Assembly: GCF_036323735.1 (NCBI RefSeq)
Contig: NC_086033.1
Span: 3,407,826 to 3,471,825 of the forward strand
Source of the DNA: Rattus norvegicus
Taxonomy: Eukaryota > Chordata > Mammalia > Rodentia > Muridae
Length of the DNA stretch: 64,000 bases
Direction of reading: 5' to 3'
In this document: positions 32,330 to 42,185 of the stretch, one piece after another
Layout of the letters: every line of letters starts with the position of its first letter
How positions within the stretch are numbered: the stretch's first letter is position 1
Notes under the pieces: model-generated
The model's database searches: none
What the model was told of the DNA's origin: nothing
The model's input: only the letters and a program-made list of their open reading frames with translations
Made by a program: the position numbers and the translations under genes

Positions 32330-32500
32330 AGTTTGAGAGCTAAATGCATAAGAGTGTGGTCCCTCAGAGGCTACTGTAGGACCTGCAACCCCTGGAATGG
32401 AGTTATAGGCAATTGTGAGCCAGCCTGAGTGCTGGGAAAGGAACTCAGGTCCTCGGCCAGAGCAATACCTCTTAACCTCTGAGCTATCTCTCCCTTGCCC
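32330..32500 (-). mobile_element. B3 SINE, decayed
   Basis: cctggaatggagttataggc, gtgctgggaaaggaactcag, acctcttaacctctgagcta. Antisense B3 with a degraded tail. Confidence 0.7.
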
Positions 32501-33424
32501 AAAAACCTTGCTTCTTAGCAGGCAGGAACTACTTGTAACTTTTTAATAACAATTTGTTCCACTTTAACAATCTCAAGATCCCAACAATTCACTGCTCAGA
32601 CATTGTTTCAGCCCTGAGAACAGTAATGCCTTTTATTAATTTATACTTTAGTGAGTTGGAAACTACATTTTAGAGAATTAGGAAATTTATCCACTGTTAC
32701 TACACTACGTTTAAAATGAAATTGGCTCACAACCTCGCATCTTCCCAATACTCTCAGAAATCCCACCGAAACTCCAGTTTGCTTAGATTTTAATGATCCG
32801 TAGGAAGGACATGTCTCACCCTGGGTGGAGATGGCTGAAGGCCTTGCCCAGCAGGGACACTGGGGTGGCTGGACTTCTTTTCCATGCAGTCACAGGACAT
32901 CTCCATTCTACTTGGCTTCTCCACATCGTTTCCCTGTATAATCTCACAAGCACCGTGGCCAAATGTCCTGACTGGCAGTTCCTGAAGTGTTCAAACGTGC
33001 AAAAGCCAAAATTGTCAGGGAACATTTAGCTATAGAAATAGCACAGCATCCTCTCTCTCCCTTGGTAAAACACAACAGAGCAAGAACATGGACATGCTTA
33101 AGCGTGTGAAACTATGTAAGATCTCGTGCGCCCAATCCTCTAGCTTCAGGAATTCGTGGGGCCTTTCCTAACTGGCTGTAAGTCAATGACATGCTCAGGG
33201 CTCTTCGAGGAAATAGAAAGAACAGCGATTAGTCATTTTAAAAGATGAGTCACAGGATCAGAGTCTGTGTGGGAGAGGATTACACAAAAGCATGAATAAT
33301 TCGAGAAATATCAGGAATGGAAGCCATTTTTGGAAATTAGCTGCCACACTTTACAACTAGGTTACCTGTCTCTTACCAGAAAAATGTGTTAAATGACATG
33401 TTTATTCATTCTTCCCCCATCCAT
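32501..33424. other. Stretch with no recognised feature
   Basis: No repeat signature or coding domain is visible. Short open frames on both strands at 32793-33029 overlap each other and lack support. Confidence 0.4.
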
Positions 33425-33505
33425 TCATTTTATTTCACTACTAGGGATTGACCCTAGGGCCGTGTACATGCCGGGCAAGTACTCTATGGACTATAACCCC
33501 AAACT
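33425..33505 (-). mobile_element. Old tRNA-derived SINE (ID/B4-like)
   Basis: actagggattgaccctaggg, acatgccgggcaagtactct, actataaccccaaactc. Antisense of an old ID-like body. Confidence 0.6.
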
Positions 33506-33674
33506 CAGGAAATAGTCTTAAAAACTAAGTATGAGTCAAACAAGATAATCCGAAGCTTTTACATTTTGTTTTAATTATTTTTTCTAAGCTAACCCTTAGC
33601 ACTCTCTTTCTTGAACCCTATTCTCTCCCCTAGACCCTGGAGTTCTTTGCTTTCTAACACACCCCCACCCCACC

Positions 33675-33795
33675 CCAGACAATGTTTCTCTGTGTGTAAC
33701 CCTGGCTACCCTGGAACTCCCTCTATAGAAGAGACTGGTCTTGACTCACAGAAATCCACCTGCCTCTGTAAAGGCATGTGCCACCACCCTCCAGA
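33675..33795 (-). mobile_element. B1 SINE
   Basis: ccagacaatgtttctctgtg, ccctggctaccctggaactc, cagaaatccacctgcctctg and taaaggcatgtgccaccacc. About 15 bases near the centre are lost. Confidence 0.8.
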
Positions 33796-33801
33796 CCTAA
33801 G

Positions 33802-33912
33802 ACAGGGTCTTGCTGTGTCGTCCTAGAAATGGCTGTGGACCACTGAACTTTGAATAATCTTCTTCCCTCTGCTTCTCAAGCGCTGGGATTCCAGCTCTGA
33901 ACCAGGTCACCC
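33802..33912 (-). mobile_element. B1-like SINE, old
   Basis: taagacagggtcttgctgtg, ctctgcttctcaagcgctgg, gattccagctctgaaccagg. Strongly diverged in the middle. Confidence 0.55.
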
Positions 33913-33944
33913 ACGCTAAAAGTGCTTTTTAGAGATGTGCTTAC

Positions 33945-34200
33945 AGCCAGACATGGTAGCACGCACCTGTAATCCCAGCACTTCTGCACTTAGGAAGAAA
34001 GATCAAAGGTTAAGAATAGCTCAGCTACATAGTGAGTTCCATTCCAGCCTGGGCTACATGAGACCCTGCCACTAAACAAACAAAATGAGAGAAATGTGCC
34101 TTTAGTTCCAGCATTCAGGAGGCAGAGGCGTTGGTCTACATAATGACCTCAGACCAGCCAGGACTATATGGCAAATCGAGAGCAAGAGTGCGAGAGCGAG
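33945..34200 (+). mobile_element. Two tandem B1 SINE copies, old
   Basis: First copy 33945-34083: cagacatggtagcacgcacc, tgtaatcccagcacttctgc, tccagcctgggctacatgag, then an A-rich tail. Second copy 34090-34200: ttagttccagcattcaggag, gcagaggcgttggtctacat. The second lacks its end. Confidence 0.7.
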
Positions 34201-34466
34201 GCATTATTATCTTTCTTTTTATCAGATCAATATATATCTTTGAAGTTCTTTCTTGGGGGACTGGGCAGAGTAGGTGTATCTTGATTTCTTTTTTAAGTAG
34301 ACTCTTGCTCTTGGTTTCCAGATTATAATCTGGGCCCTAGCCATTCCTGGGACCTGATTCTAGGCACACATCACTGCACCTGACTGGTTGAGGGTTTTAA
34401 AAATCAGTTTCTTCATTACAACCTTGTCATATATGATTGCCTACCCTCATTTATGAAAGCGTTCTT

Positions 34467-34639
34467 TTTTTTAAAGATTTATTCATTTATTATATATAAG
34501 TACACTGTAGCTGTCTTCAGATACACCAGAAGAGAGCATCAGATCTTTTTACAGATGGTTGTGAGCCACCATGTGGTTGCTGGGAATTGAACTGGAAGAG
34601 CAGTCGGGGCTCTTAACCTCTAAGCCATCTCTCCAGCCC
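34467..34639 (-). mobile_element. B2 SINE with target-site duplication
   Basis: Antisense B2 with its tail at the left (taaagatttattcatttatt) and gccatctctccagccc at the right. The duplication tatgaaagcgttctt (34452-34466) matches tatgaaagcattctt (34640-34654) with one difference. About a dozen bases are deleted near gaattgaactggaagagcag. Confidence 0.93.
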
Positions 34640-35034
34640 TATGAAAGCATTCTTGATGATGTTTTTACATCCTTAGATTTAAAGAATTGGTGAAAATAAT
34701 CAAATGGACTTTAAGCATGCACAGTCACTGTCATGAGTTATAAAGACTTAGCAGCTCATCCAGATATGATTTACATGCTATAAAATTACACATCTGAAGT
34801 ATGTGTGCTTCCTTTATTTTATGGTCAGTGACTCATGTTTACAGAAGTCTTGCAACTATTACCACATTCATATTATAGAATATTCCCTAACTCAGAAGAG
34901 AAAACTCCTTTGCATCTGCCATGCTTCCTAGTCTATCTCCTCCACACCCCATCCTAGACAAACCACCTACTCTTCCTTTCCCCATAGATTCCTCTATTTT
35001 AGTTTCTGCCTTCTCTCTGATTTCAGCTACCATG

Positions 35035-35120
35035 TGCTGGGATAACAAGCATCCGTCCCCAGGTCCAGGTTGTGTGGACCTCGGATTCAAACCACAGCTC
35101 TGTGCATACAGGGCCAGCAC
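35035..35120 (-). mobile_element. Old tRNA-derived SINE body attached to a minisatellite
   Basis: The reverse complement contains a B-box-like ggtttgaatcc (from ggattcaaacc at about 35084) preceded by the gctggccctgtatgcacaga block. Its head would lie to the right and there merges into the minisatellite at 35121. Diverged ID/B4-like. Confidence 0.6.
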
Positions 35121-35342
35121 TCTTAGCTAGCTGTAACCCCACACTCTTAGCTTGCTCTATCCCCACACTCTTAGCTGGCTGTATCCCCAGCCCTCTTAGC
35201 TAGTTTTATCCCCAGCCCTCTTAGCTAGCTGTATCCCCAGCCCTCTTAGCTAGCTGTATCCCCAGCCCTCTTAGCTAGTTTTATCCCCAGCCCTCTTAGC
35301 TAGCTGAATCCCCACACTCTTAGCCAGCTGTATCCCTAGCCC
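35121..35342 (-). repeat. 24-25 bp minisatellite resembling an ID-type SINE head, 9 copies
   Basis: Units begin tcttagctagctgtat and continue with ccccagccc or ccccacac. Starts are at 35121, 35145, 35169 and then every 25 bp to about 35318. The reverse complement (ggggatacagctagctaaga) aligns with the ID head ggggatttagctcagtggta, the Pol III A-box region. The array adjoins a single SINE body (35035-35120) at the correct end. Confidence 0.9.
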
Positions 35343-35346
35343 TGTC

Positions 35347-35615
35347 ATTTTTGTCTTTATAAACTTGCCTATTCTGGATAATCCTCATAAATAAAATCAC
35401 ATTATGTGTGCTTTTTCCTTAGCAGATGGTTTCAAGGCTTATCCATGTTACAGCTCTACCTGCACTGTATTTGTTTTATGGCCAAATAATAGCCCACTGG
35501 GTGACTGCATCACACTTTATCAATCCCTAGGTAGTGGGCTCTCTAGGGTCTTAATTTTGCGACGAACACTCATCTACCTGTTTTTTACATAGATGTGTAT
35601 TTTCAATTCATGAAT
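35347..35615 (-). mobile_element. Ancient mammalian L1 3' fragment, inverted
   Basis: tttgtctttataaacttgcc, tattctggataatcctcata, ttcaaggcttatccatgtta and ttttatggccaaataatagc match the antisense of the ORF2 C-terminal region of old L1. The YYSAI-type region appears as aataatag. Confidence 0.7.
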
Positions 35616-35794
35616 GGATGAAGAGTCACTGATTATTTTCTACGGGGCGAATTTTATCTTTCTGACATATAGAAAATTATAAATAACCTTCCATGGGGAT
35701 GAGAATTAGAGAAGTGAGGGTTGCACAGGCAAGGGATTCAAGAGCTCACCTGCACCTGCATGGTTTCTACACTTCAAGGTAGGTTTGCTAAGGC

Positions 35795-35945
35795 CATTGA
35801 CTTAGCTTTGAGTTCCTGTTTCCTCAACTATGCAATGGAAAAATATATGAAAAGAGAAGGCTGTTGAAGGGGTTGAAACAAATAGCTTTAAACTCAGGGT
35901 CAAGCACATTGTCAGTGTTCACTAGTTATTGGTAATTATTTTAGA
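35795..35945 (+). mobile_element. MIR SINE, ancient
   Basis: gagttcctgtttcctcaact, atgcaatggaaaaatatatg and tcaagcacattgtcagtgtt correspond to the conserved MIR core and 3' region. Diverged. Confidence 0.6.
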
Positions 35946-36106
35946 TTGCTTCTGTGGCATTCCATTTTTATAATAAACATACACTGCTTTTCAAAATCCT
36001 ACTGCTTCAGCTTCCTAAGTGTTAGGACTTTAGGCTTCGACCCCAAGTTCAGGTATTGCATTCTTCCGTTACCATTATTGCCTTAGACTGGAAGAAGCCG
36101 TTGGAG

Positions 36107-36152
36107 CCTGCTCTCACCTGAGCCTGCTCTCGCCTGAGCCTGCTCTGCCTCA
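36107..36152. repeat. 15-16 bp tandem triplication
   Basis: gagcctgctctcacct, gagcctgctctcgcct and gagcctgctctgcct stand in tandem. Small, with no sign of function. Confidence 0.75.
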
Positions 36153-36283
36153 GGTTATCTGCTTTATATTAACTGAGGACATAGAGATTGTTCACTGACA
36201 GCTTGAATTGTGCTTTGGTAATGTTTTTCAACTTTACGAATCAAGAGGGAGAATTATTGAGCATACTGATTCACGAGATAGGA

Positions 36284-36425
36284 GCCGTGGGGGACAGCGC
36301 GTGAGTAATGTACTTACTGCACAACTGTAAGATCTGAGGTCGTAAGTCTGATGTGCCTGTAACCACTCTGGGGAGGCAAAGAGAGCAAGTCCCTGAGGCT
36401 TACGCTGGCCGTTCGGGCTAACCAA
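36284..36425 (+). mobile_element. B4 SINE (ID-B1 composite), truncated
   Basis: tacttactgcacaactgtaa, gatctgaggtcgtaag and cctgtaaccactctggggag are B4 blocks: an ID-like left part joined to a B1-like right part. Confidence 0.6.
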
Positions 36426-36459
36426 AAAATAGGAGCGCTACATTCAGGGAGAGATGGAT

Positions 36460-36590
36460 AACAGAGGGTAGTGGCAAATGGGATCTCTGAGTTTGAGGCC
36501 AGACTGGTCTACGAAGTAAGACCAGGACAGTCAGGGCTTTGTTACACAGAGAAACCATGTCTTGGAAAGCAAAACAAACAGGCAAAAAGA
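36460..36590 (+). mobile_element. B1 SINE, 3' part
   Basis: gatctctgagtttgaggcca, gactggtctacgaagtaaga, cagagaaaccatgtcttgga and an A/C-rich tail. Confidence 0.75.
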
Positions 36591-36596
36591 TGGAAA

Positions 36597-36778
36597 ACCA
36601 GTGGGATGGCCCAGCAGGCAAAGGTGCTTCACCACTAAGCCTGATAACCTGAATTCCATCCCCAGGGGCTACATGGTAGAAGGAGAGAGTAGACTCCTCC
36701 TGCAAGGTGACCTCCACCGGATGCACGCCGGTGTGAACTCACACCCAGATTCACTCTTCACACACACAATAAAAAAGT
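36597..36778 (+). mobile_element. B4/RSINE1 SINE
   Basis: agtgggatggcccagcaggc, cactaagcctgataacctga, attccatccccaggggctac, atggtagaaggagagagtag and ggtgacctcc, ending in a CA/A-rich tail. Confidence 0.8.
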
Positions 36779-36838
36779 CGATGATTGAGATAGAGAAGAT
36801 AACCTGACATCGCCCTTTGACCTTCACATGCACACACT

Positions 36839-36839
36839 T

Positions 36840-36883
<44 letters not shown>
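36839..36883. repeat. (CA)n microsatellite
   Basis: About 20 CA dinucleotides, uninterrupted. Confidence 0.95.
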
Positions 36884-36884
<1 letters not shown>

Positions 36885-37954
36885 ATGAAATCGTGCCCCC
36901 ATCCTTATTAAAATTGATCCTAGTGTCTGCAGTTCCTGATAATCATTGGCTTCAGGTGTCGCTTTGTTTTCCCTTTAGACGGGTAAGTGCTCAGTAAAAA
37001 CCACCCTTTGCATTTGGGTCTTTTCCTGGGCTAAGAACATAAGGTACGACCCTGTTTCGTGTTGCCAGGCCTGTGGCCCCACACAAAGTCACGGCTATAA
37101 TAAACCACACTCCATGATGGAGCCATCCATAGTGAACCATGTTGCTCATTGATAATATCTGTTCAGCTAAGTGTACTAAATGTGTCATTGGCTTTTTTTT
37201 ATTCTCAATTTATGATCTTTATCAGGATGTAAATTTAACCATCGTAAAAGGAGAATCTGTAGTAATATTGAAATTTACAATCTAGAAACTGTGATCTCTC
37301 CCACCCTTCATTCCATACAGGGACCCCAGCCCTATACACGCTAGGCACTGAGCTACACCCAACAGCCTCAAGAATTGCTTGTACTTTCCCACTGCTATTT
37401 GAAGCAAAACAATTCTTTATTGCTTTTTTAACTTTACTTCTTCTTGTTTTAGTGCAAAAACCAATCAGTTAATCTCACATTTTACCAAAGGTTTGGTCTT
37501 CTTTCTCCCTATAGCTCATTTGGCGATGCATTTTAATTCCTTGTCTATGTAATTCATTGGTATATGTTTTACCTGATGACTCCCATCTTAAATAATAACA
37601 TTCATCTAATAAGACGTGTTCTATTTACAGGCCTTCAAGAGAAATTTAGCTTTTGAGAAGAAACGGCAGGAATGCTGGCATTAACCGTTAAAATGCACTC
37701 TACACATTTTCTGACTGTTTTTCCCTTGGTATATACATGGTCGGATGATAAGGGCTACGGAACGGTGAGCTTGGAAGGCCCTTGCTCAAGCTTCTTCCGT
37801 GTGCACTCCTACTTATCCTCATATTTGTCAGGTAGCCACTTACTAAGGAAACTGGGGCCATTTGCTAGACCTCGAGAAATCTATAGCCTATTATCCAATC
37901 AGCTTATAAACACCTGCAAGGTAACAAGTATTGAGTTTAAGACTAGCTTCGTGT
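36884..37954. other. Mostly unassigned; one old ID-like fragment
   Basis: At 37310-37375 the plus strand reads agggaccccagccctataca, cgctaggcactgagctacac, the antisense of an old ID-like SINE. The rest has no family I can name. The 188-codon open frame starting at 37672 runs through a CT repeat and a TG repeat and is not credible as a gene. Confidence 0.45.
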
Positions 37955-37957
37955 CTA

Positions 37958-38033
37958 GAAATACAGCTCACCAGGAGCACTTGCCTTGCATGCTAACGGC
38001 CCTAGGTTCAATCTTGAGTATTGAAGAAAAAAC

Positions 38034-38036
<3 letters not shown>
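37958..38036 (+). mobile_element. Old tRNA-derived SINE (ID-like)
   Basis: atacagctcaccaggagcac, ttgccttgcatgctaacggc, cctaggttcaatcttgagta, then an A-run. Its tail continues into the CT microsatellite, as is common when microsatellites seed in SINE tails. Confidence 0.65.
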
Positions 38037-38086
<50 letters not shown>

Positions 38087-38132
38087 TCTCTCTCTCTCTG
38101 TTCCACCCTCCCTCCTCCCTTCCTTCCCCCCA

Positions 38133-38162
<30 letters not shown>
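38037..38162. repeat. (TC)n and (TG)n compound microsatellite
   Basis: (TC)n at 38037-38100 with one ccc interruption, a CCTCC-rich spacer, and (TG)n at 38133-38160. Confidence 0.95.
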
Positions 38163-38163
<1 letters not shown>

Positions 38164-38488
38164 ATGAAGCCATGTTATCAACACCACACAATTTACCCAC
38201 TTCAGGTATATTTCCTGTGTTCCCTATGCTCTATATAGGTTCCTACCATTGTGATGCCATCTGCCATGAAGCCTTAGCCATAGCTCCAGCGACGTCATCA
38301 CACTACCTGAGTTTCCTGATTTTGGACATTGGGCATCCCAAACTGTGAGTATAAACTTTTTTATACAAGCATATACAACTCAACTGGTTTTTAGTGTGCT
38401 TATATTTAGTGTACTTTTAATAACAATTTTAAATTAATTTCATCACCTTAAATAGAAGTTCTATTTTTTGTCTGGGTGGGGTGGCCTT

Positions 38489-38692
38489 CGAGATACGGTT
38501 TCTCTGTGTTTCATAGGTTGGTCTCAGACTCATAAAGATCCTTCTGAACCCCCCTCCTCCTTTTTAATGGTTTTTAGAGACATGATTTCTCTGTGTAGCC
38601 CTGACTGTCCTGCAACTCATTATGTAGACCAGGCTGGCCTCAAGCTCAGAGACTGGCCTGCCTCTGCCTTCCCAGTACTGGGATTAAAGGCA
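38489..38692 (-). mobile_element. Two B1 SINE pieces, inverted
   Basis: A fragment at 38489-38545 (cgagatacggtttctctgtg, tggtctcagactcataaaga) and a fuller copy at 38571-38692 (tagagacatgatttctctgt, agaccaggctggcctcaagc, gtactgggattaaaggcag). Confidence 0.75.
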
Positions 38693-38872
38693 GTTAATCC
38701 CCTTTTGTTCAGCAACCCTTGGCAACCACTGATCTACTTTCTGTCTCTATGAATGTGTTTATTCCGAACATTTCCTATTAAAAGGGTCATCATATAATTC
38801 ACAGCATCATATAATTTCTTTCCTTTAGTATAATATTATCAACATTTAGTCATCTTATAGCCTGCAACCAAT
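38693..38872 (-). mobile_element. Ancient L1 fragment, inverted, part 1
   Basis: agcaacccttggcaaccact, gatctactttctgtctctat and cctttagtataatattatca are the antisense of old L1 3' sequence. It is interrupted by a B2 (38886) and a hAT element (39160) and continues at 39085-39159 and 39365-39498. Confidence 0.65.
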
Positions 38873-38885
38873 ACTTCATTTCTTT

Positions 38886-39071
38886 TTTTTTTTAAAGATT
38901 TATTCATTTATTTTATATAAGTACACTGTAGCTGTCTTCACACACACCAGAAGAGGGCATCGGATCTCTTTACAGATGGTTGTGAGCCACCATGTGGTTG
39001 CTGGGAATTGAACTCATGACCTCTGGAAGAGCAGTCGGGTGCTCTTAACCGCTGAGCCATCTCTCCAGCCC
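38886..39071 (-). mobile_element. B2 SINE inside ancient L1, with target-site duplication
   Basis: Complete antisense B2 (ttaaagatttattcatttat to ccatctctccagccc). acttcatttcttt is duplicated at 38873-38885 and 39072-39084. Confidence 0.96.
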
Positions 39072-39084
39072 ACTTCATTTCTTT

Positions 39085-39159
39085 ATATGACTGTATAAGA
39101 GCCTATGTATGGGTATTGTTTGGATTTTTGATAGCCGTTCATCAACGGTGGTTCTCAGC
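39085..39159 (-). mobile_element. Ancient L1 fragment, inverted, part 2
   Basis: tatatgactgtataagagcc and gatagccgttcatcaacggt continue the old L1 region between the B2 and the hAT element. Confidence 0.5.
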
Positions 39160-39364
39160 CAGTGGTTCTAAACCTTCCTAATGCTCTAAACCTGTAACAC
39201 AATTGCTCATGTTCTGGTGACCCCCCCCCATTATAATATTATTTTGTTGCTACTATAATTCCGCTGCTGTTACATATCATAATGTAAGAATCTGACAGGC
39301 TGGATATCTGAGACGTGACCCTGTTGTTTCAAGGGGGTCTGGACCCACAGTTTGAGAACCGCTG
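39160..39364 (-). mobile_element. hAT-type DNA transposon (URR1-like), copy 2
   Basis: cagtggttctaaaccttcct at the left end and gtttgagaaccgctg at the right end form the inverted termini. The inside carries ccattataatattattttgt, gctactataattccgctgct and tctgacaggctggat. It lies inverted relative to copies 1 and 3. The 8-bp flanks match only partly (5 of 8). Confidence 0.82.
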
Positions 39365-39498
39365 TACTAGGCATTTGGTTGTTTACGTGGTCTGTCTATT
39401 ATGAATAATTCTGGAAGGAGCATTCTTGTGCGTGTTTTTAAAGGACGTGTTTTAATTTCCCTTGGGTATATCAATAGGAGAAGAGTTGCTACATTATA
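39365..39498 (-). mobile_element. Ancient L1 fragment, inverted, part 3
   Basis: attatgaataattctggaag, gagcattcttgtgcgtgttt and ttcccttgggtatatcaata are typical of the antisense of the old L1 post-RT region. Confidence 0.7.
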
Positions 39499-39690
39499 GC
39501 CAGGCCGTGGTGGCACGAACCTTAAATCCTAGGAGGCAGACAGGTGGATCTCTGAGTTCAAGGCCTTGCTCTACAGAGCAAGTTCCAGGGCAGCTAGGGC
39601 TACACAGAGAAACCCTGTCTCAAATGAAGGAAGGAAGGAAGGAAGGAAGGAAGGAAGGAAGGAAGGAAGGAAGGAAGGAAGGAAGGAAAG
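39499..39690 (+). mobile_element. B1 SINE with (GGAA)n expanded tail
   Basis: gccaggccgtggtggcacga, tctctgagttcaaggccttg and cacagagaaaccctgtctca are followed by about 16 GGAA/GAAG units at 39626-39690, grown in the B1 tail. Confidence 0.9.
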
Positions 39691-40429
39691 AAGGAATAAT
39701 TTGCTGAGTTACAATAACTCTGAGTTTATGTTTATTCTTTTTCTGTGGTGCTAGGGTCTCTCTTTTCCCTAACACCTTACATGGACTCTACCTAGAACTG
39801 GGCTGAGCTTACATGTGTGTACCACCATGCCTTGTGCTTTGTTTTGTTTTGTTTTTAATTTTGTGGGTTTGTTTTTCCCTATATGTATTCTGGGGACTCA
39901 GACTCAGGTCATGTGCTTGCAAGTCAAACCTTTTACTGTCAGAGATCTATCCCTCCTCTGCCTCCTGTTCTAGCCTCCTCCTCATTCTCTCTTTCTCCTC
40001 CTCCTCTGACACAAATCTCATCTGGAGAACCCCGCCTGTATGATCTCATCAAAATGACATCACCACACATAACTCAAAATATTATCTTAAGGGCAGGGGC
40101 TCCCTAGGATACAGTGTTTAGTGTGGATCTTCTCCATACCAAAAAGGGAGTTTTCATTGCCCTTACACCAGTATCCCCAGTCATCCTGGCAGTTAGAAAT
40201 TTATGTGAACTAATCTTTTTTTTTTTCCCTTAAGGTTATTCACACCTTAGCACAATCTACTTTAATAGTCATGCTTTCCTTCTAACCCCTGGTATAAAGA
40301 TGGTTGGCTCAAACTGAGGTGTTCTGACAGTATTGGAGGATCTAGAAACGGGTGGAAAAAATGAGTGGTTTTAGAGTCGTAGAAAGATGATGTAGAACAC
40401 ATGACCTGCAGTGCACTTATTAGGTCGTA
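39691..40429. other. Mostly unassigned, with a weak B4-like patch
   Basis: A (TTTTG)n run lies at 39836-39855. The region cagactcaggtcatgtgctt / gcaagtcaaacc (39898-39930) may be the antisense of an old ID/B4-type SINE. CTCC-rich DNA follows. Confidence 0.35.
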
Positions 40430-40556
40430 TGCTTTCGTAACAGCAAGGTAGACACTATTTCTTCGCTTCAAGGATGAGAAAAAGAAAAAGGGTTTAAAAG
40501 CTTACGAGGTTACTCAACAGACAGTGTGTGGAGAGTTGGTATTTTAACCCAAATTT
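40430..40556 (-). mobile_element. MIR SINE, ancient, inverted
   Basis: acactatttcttcgcttcaa, ggatgagaaaaagaaaaagg and tggtattttaacccaaattt fit the antisense MIR core and head. Weak but ordered. Confidence 0.5.
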
Positions 40557-41204
40557 AATTGAATGCCTTTCCTTGGGCACAGTCCACTTTTTTTGAGACA
40601 TGGTCTCTCACTGTCCTGGAACTTACCAAGAAAAGAAACAGAATCACAACTCTGGGAGTACGGGAGGGAAAGGCGTGAGCTGGCTGCGTGCCAAGGCCCA
40701 ACTGTCTTCCCCAGGGGAGTCTTTCACAGGACTGGTTGTCATCTGCGCTTGACCAGCCCTCGCCTAGTGCTGCTGCCTTAGCAGAACTACTGTACTTGAC
40801 TAAGTTAGGACTCCAGCAACTGCTGCTGGCAGAGCCACGCACTCCAGCAAAACTTCCTTATTTGGAAAATTCTTTCCTATCGTATTGGGGCAGGAACACT
40901 GTAATCTCTCATTAAAGAGAAACAAGAAGTCTTGACCTACATCAGAAAGGGCACTTGCAATCACCAAAATGAACATTTTTTTTTCCAAAAAAAAAAAAGT
41001 CTCTTTCTAACTACTTTGCTTCAGGAAGAAGGTGGTAAGGGGAGAGACTGCTTCACCGGAGAGTAAGAGGACATTCGTGAATCTCCATTTCCTTCAACTG
41101 CAGAGGGTGTTCTAATTAGCAGAAAACTGAACTTCCGCCATAACAAAATCTGAGGCTTCTGTTGGAGCTAAAGGAATCCAGAAGCCGGGTCTGATATCTA
41201 GAAC
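40557..41204. other. Stretch with no recognised feature
   Basis: No clear family apart from a short gagacatggtctctcactgt B1-like patch at 40595. Overlapping open frames on both strands at 40555-40915 have no domain support. Confidence 0.35.
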
Positions 41205-41340
41205 AGGTTCACAATCCCAGCACGCCTGAGGCAGAGGCAGTGAGACTGTCAACTCCAAGTCTTTGTTTCCAGAAAGAATTTATATTAGGGAGCTTAGCTC
41301 AGAAGTAGGAGATCAGACCCTAGCAACACGGAAAAAAAAA
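41205..41340 (+). mobile_element. B1 fragment and degenerate ID-like SINE
   Basis: tcacaatcccagcacgcctg then aggcagaggcagtgagactg (B1 left part), followed by gggagcttagctcagaagta, gaccctagcaacac and an A-run (ID-like with a missing middle). Confidence 0.5.
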
Positions 41341-41374
41341 TTATATACAATTTGCTGATAGATTCTTTAGATTT

Positions 41375-41444
41375 TTCTTTTTCTCTTTCTTTCCTTTTTC
41401 TTTTCTTTCCTTCCTGCTTGCTTGCTTGCTTTCTCTCCCTCTTC

Positions 41445-41502
<58 letters not shown>

Positions 41503-41503
41503 G
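41375..41503. repeat. (CTTT)n-rich microsatellite
   Basis: CTTT/TTCC tract, pure (CTTT)n at 41446-41501, joined to the tail of the next B1. Confidence 0.95.
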
Positions 41504-41617
41504 TTTTGTTTTTTGAGACCTACTCTATAGAGCAGGCTGGCCTCAAACTCATAGAGATTCCCCCTGCCTCTGCCTCCTGAGTGCTGAGATTAAAGGGCTG
41601 TGCCACCACCAGCTGGC
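41504..41617 (-). mobile_element. B1 SINE
   Basis: gttttttgagacctactcta, gagcaggctggcctcaaact, gctgagattaaagggctgtg. The first part of the head is missing. Confidence 0.8.
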
Positions 41618-41969
41618 TATGCTTACTTGGGAAAAGATGGGTCATGGAGAGCATTTGCAAAGTGGACTGATGAGGTCAACCTGGGTGTCCACGCCCAGAA
41701 GTGTGTCCGGGAGTAGCATGGTGTAGTAATGTGTGCAGGACTCGAAACACGTGCATGTGACCCCTGCAATTGCAAGGCAGAAGCAGAAGGCTGGGGCATT
41801 ATGGGCCAGCCTTGGAGACACCGTAAGTATCGGTCACTCTGGGCCATACATGCCTTCCTGAAGCTGTTTCCTAAAGGTCCCATTGATATACAGAGCATAG
41901 AAAAGCCCAACACTTTCTGAGGTGCTCTTAACATCTCATCAGAGCCTCATTTTATCCCCAAAATGCCTT

Positions 41970-42185
41970 TTTGTTTGTTTTTGAGTCAGGGTCTGTCTCA
42001 GACCTTTGCTGCCTTCAAATTCTCTGTGTCCCCAAGAATAACCGTGAATTTCTAGTGTTCCCGCCTACACCTTTCGAATGCTGTGGTTATGGGTGTGCGC
42101 CATCTTGCCCAGTTTTAGGCAGTGACAGGGACTGAATCCAGAGCTATGTGCATGCTAGACAAGTACTTTATCAACTGGGCTACAA
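41970..42185 (-). mobile_element. Old B1-like SINE followed by an ID-like SINE
   Basis: 41970-42110: gtttttgagtcagggtctgt, tgggtgtgcgccatcttgcc. 42115-42185: cagggactgaatccagagct, gtgcatgctagacaagtact. Both are antisense and old. Confidence 0.55.

Noticed and set aside
37672..38238. 188-codon plus-strand open frame with a hydrophobic start
   Set aside because: It crosses an ID-like SINE, a CT and a TG microsatellite; the apparent signal-like start is chance.
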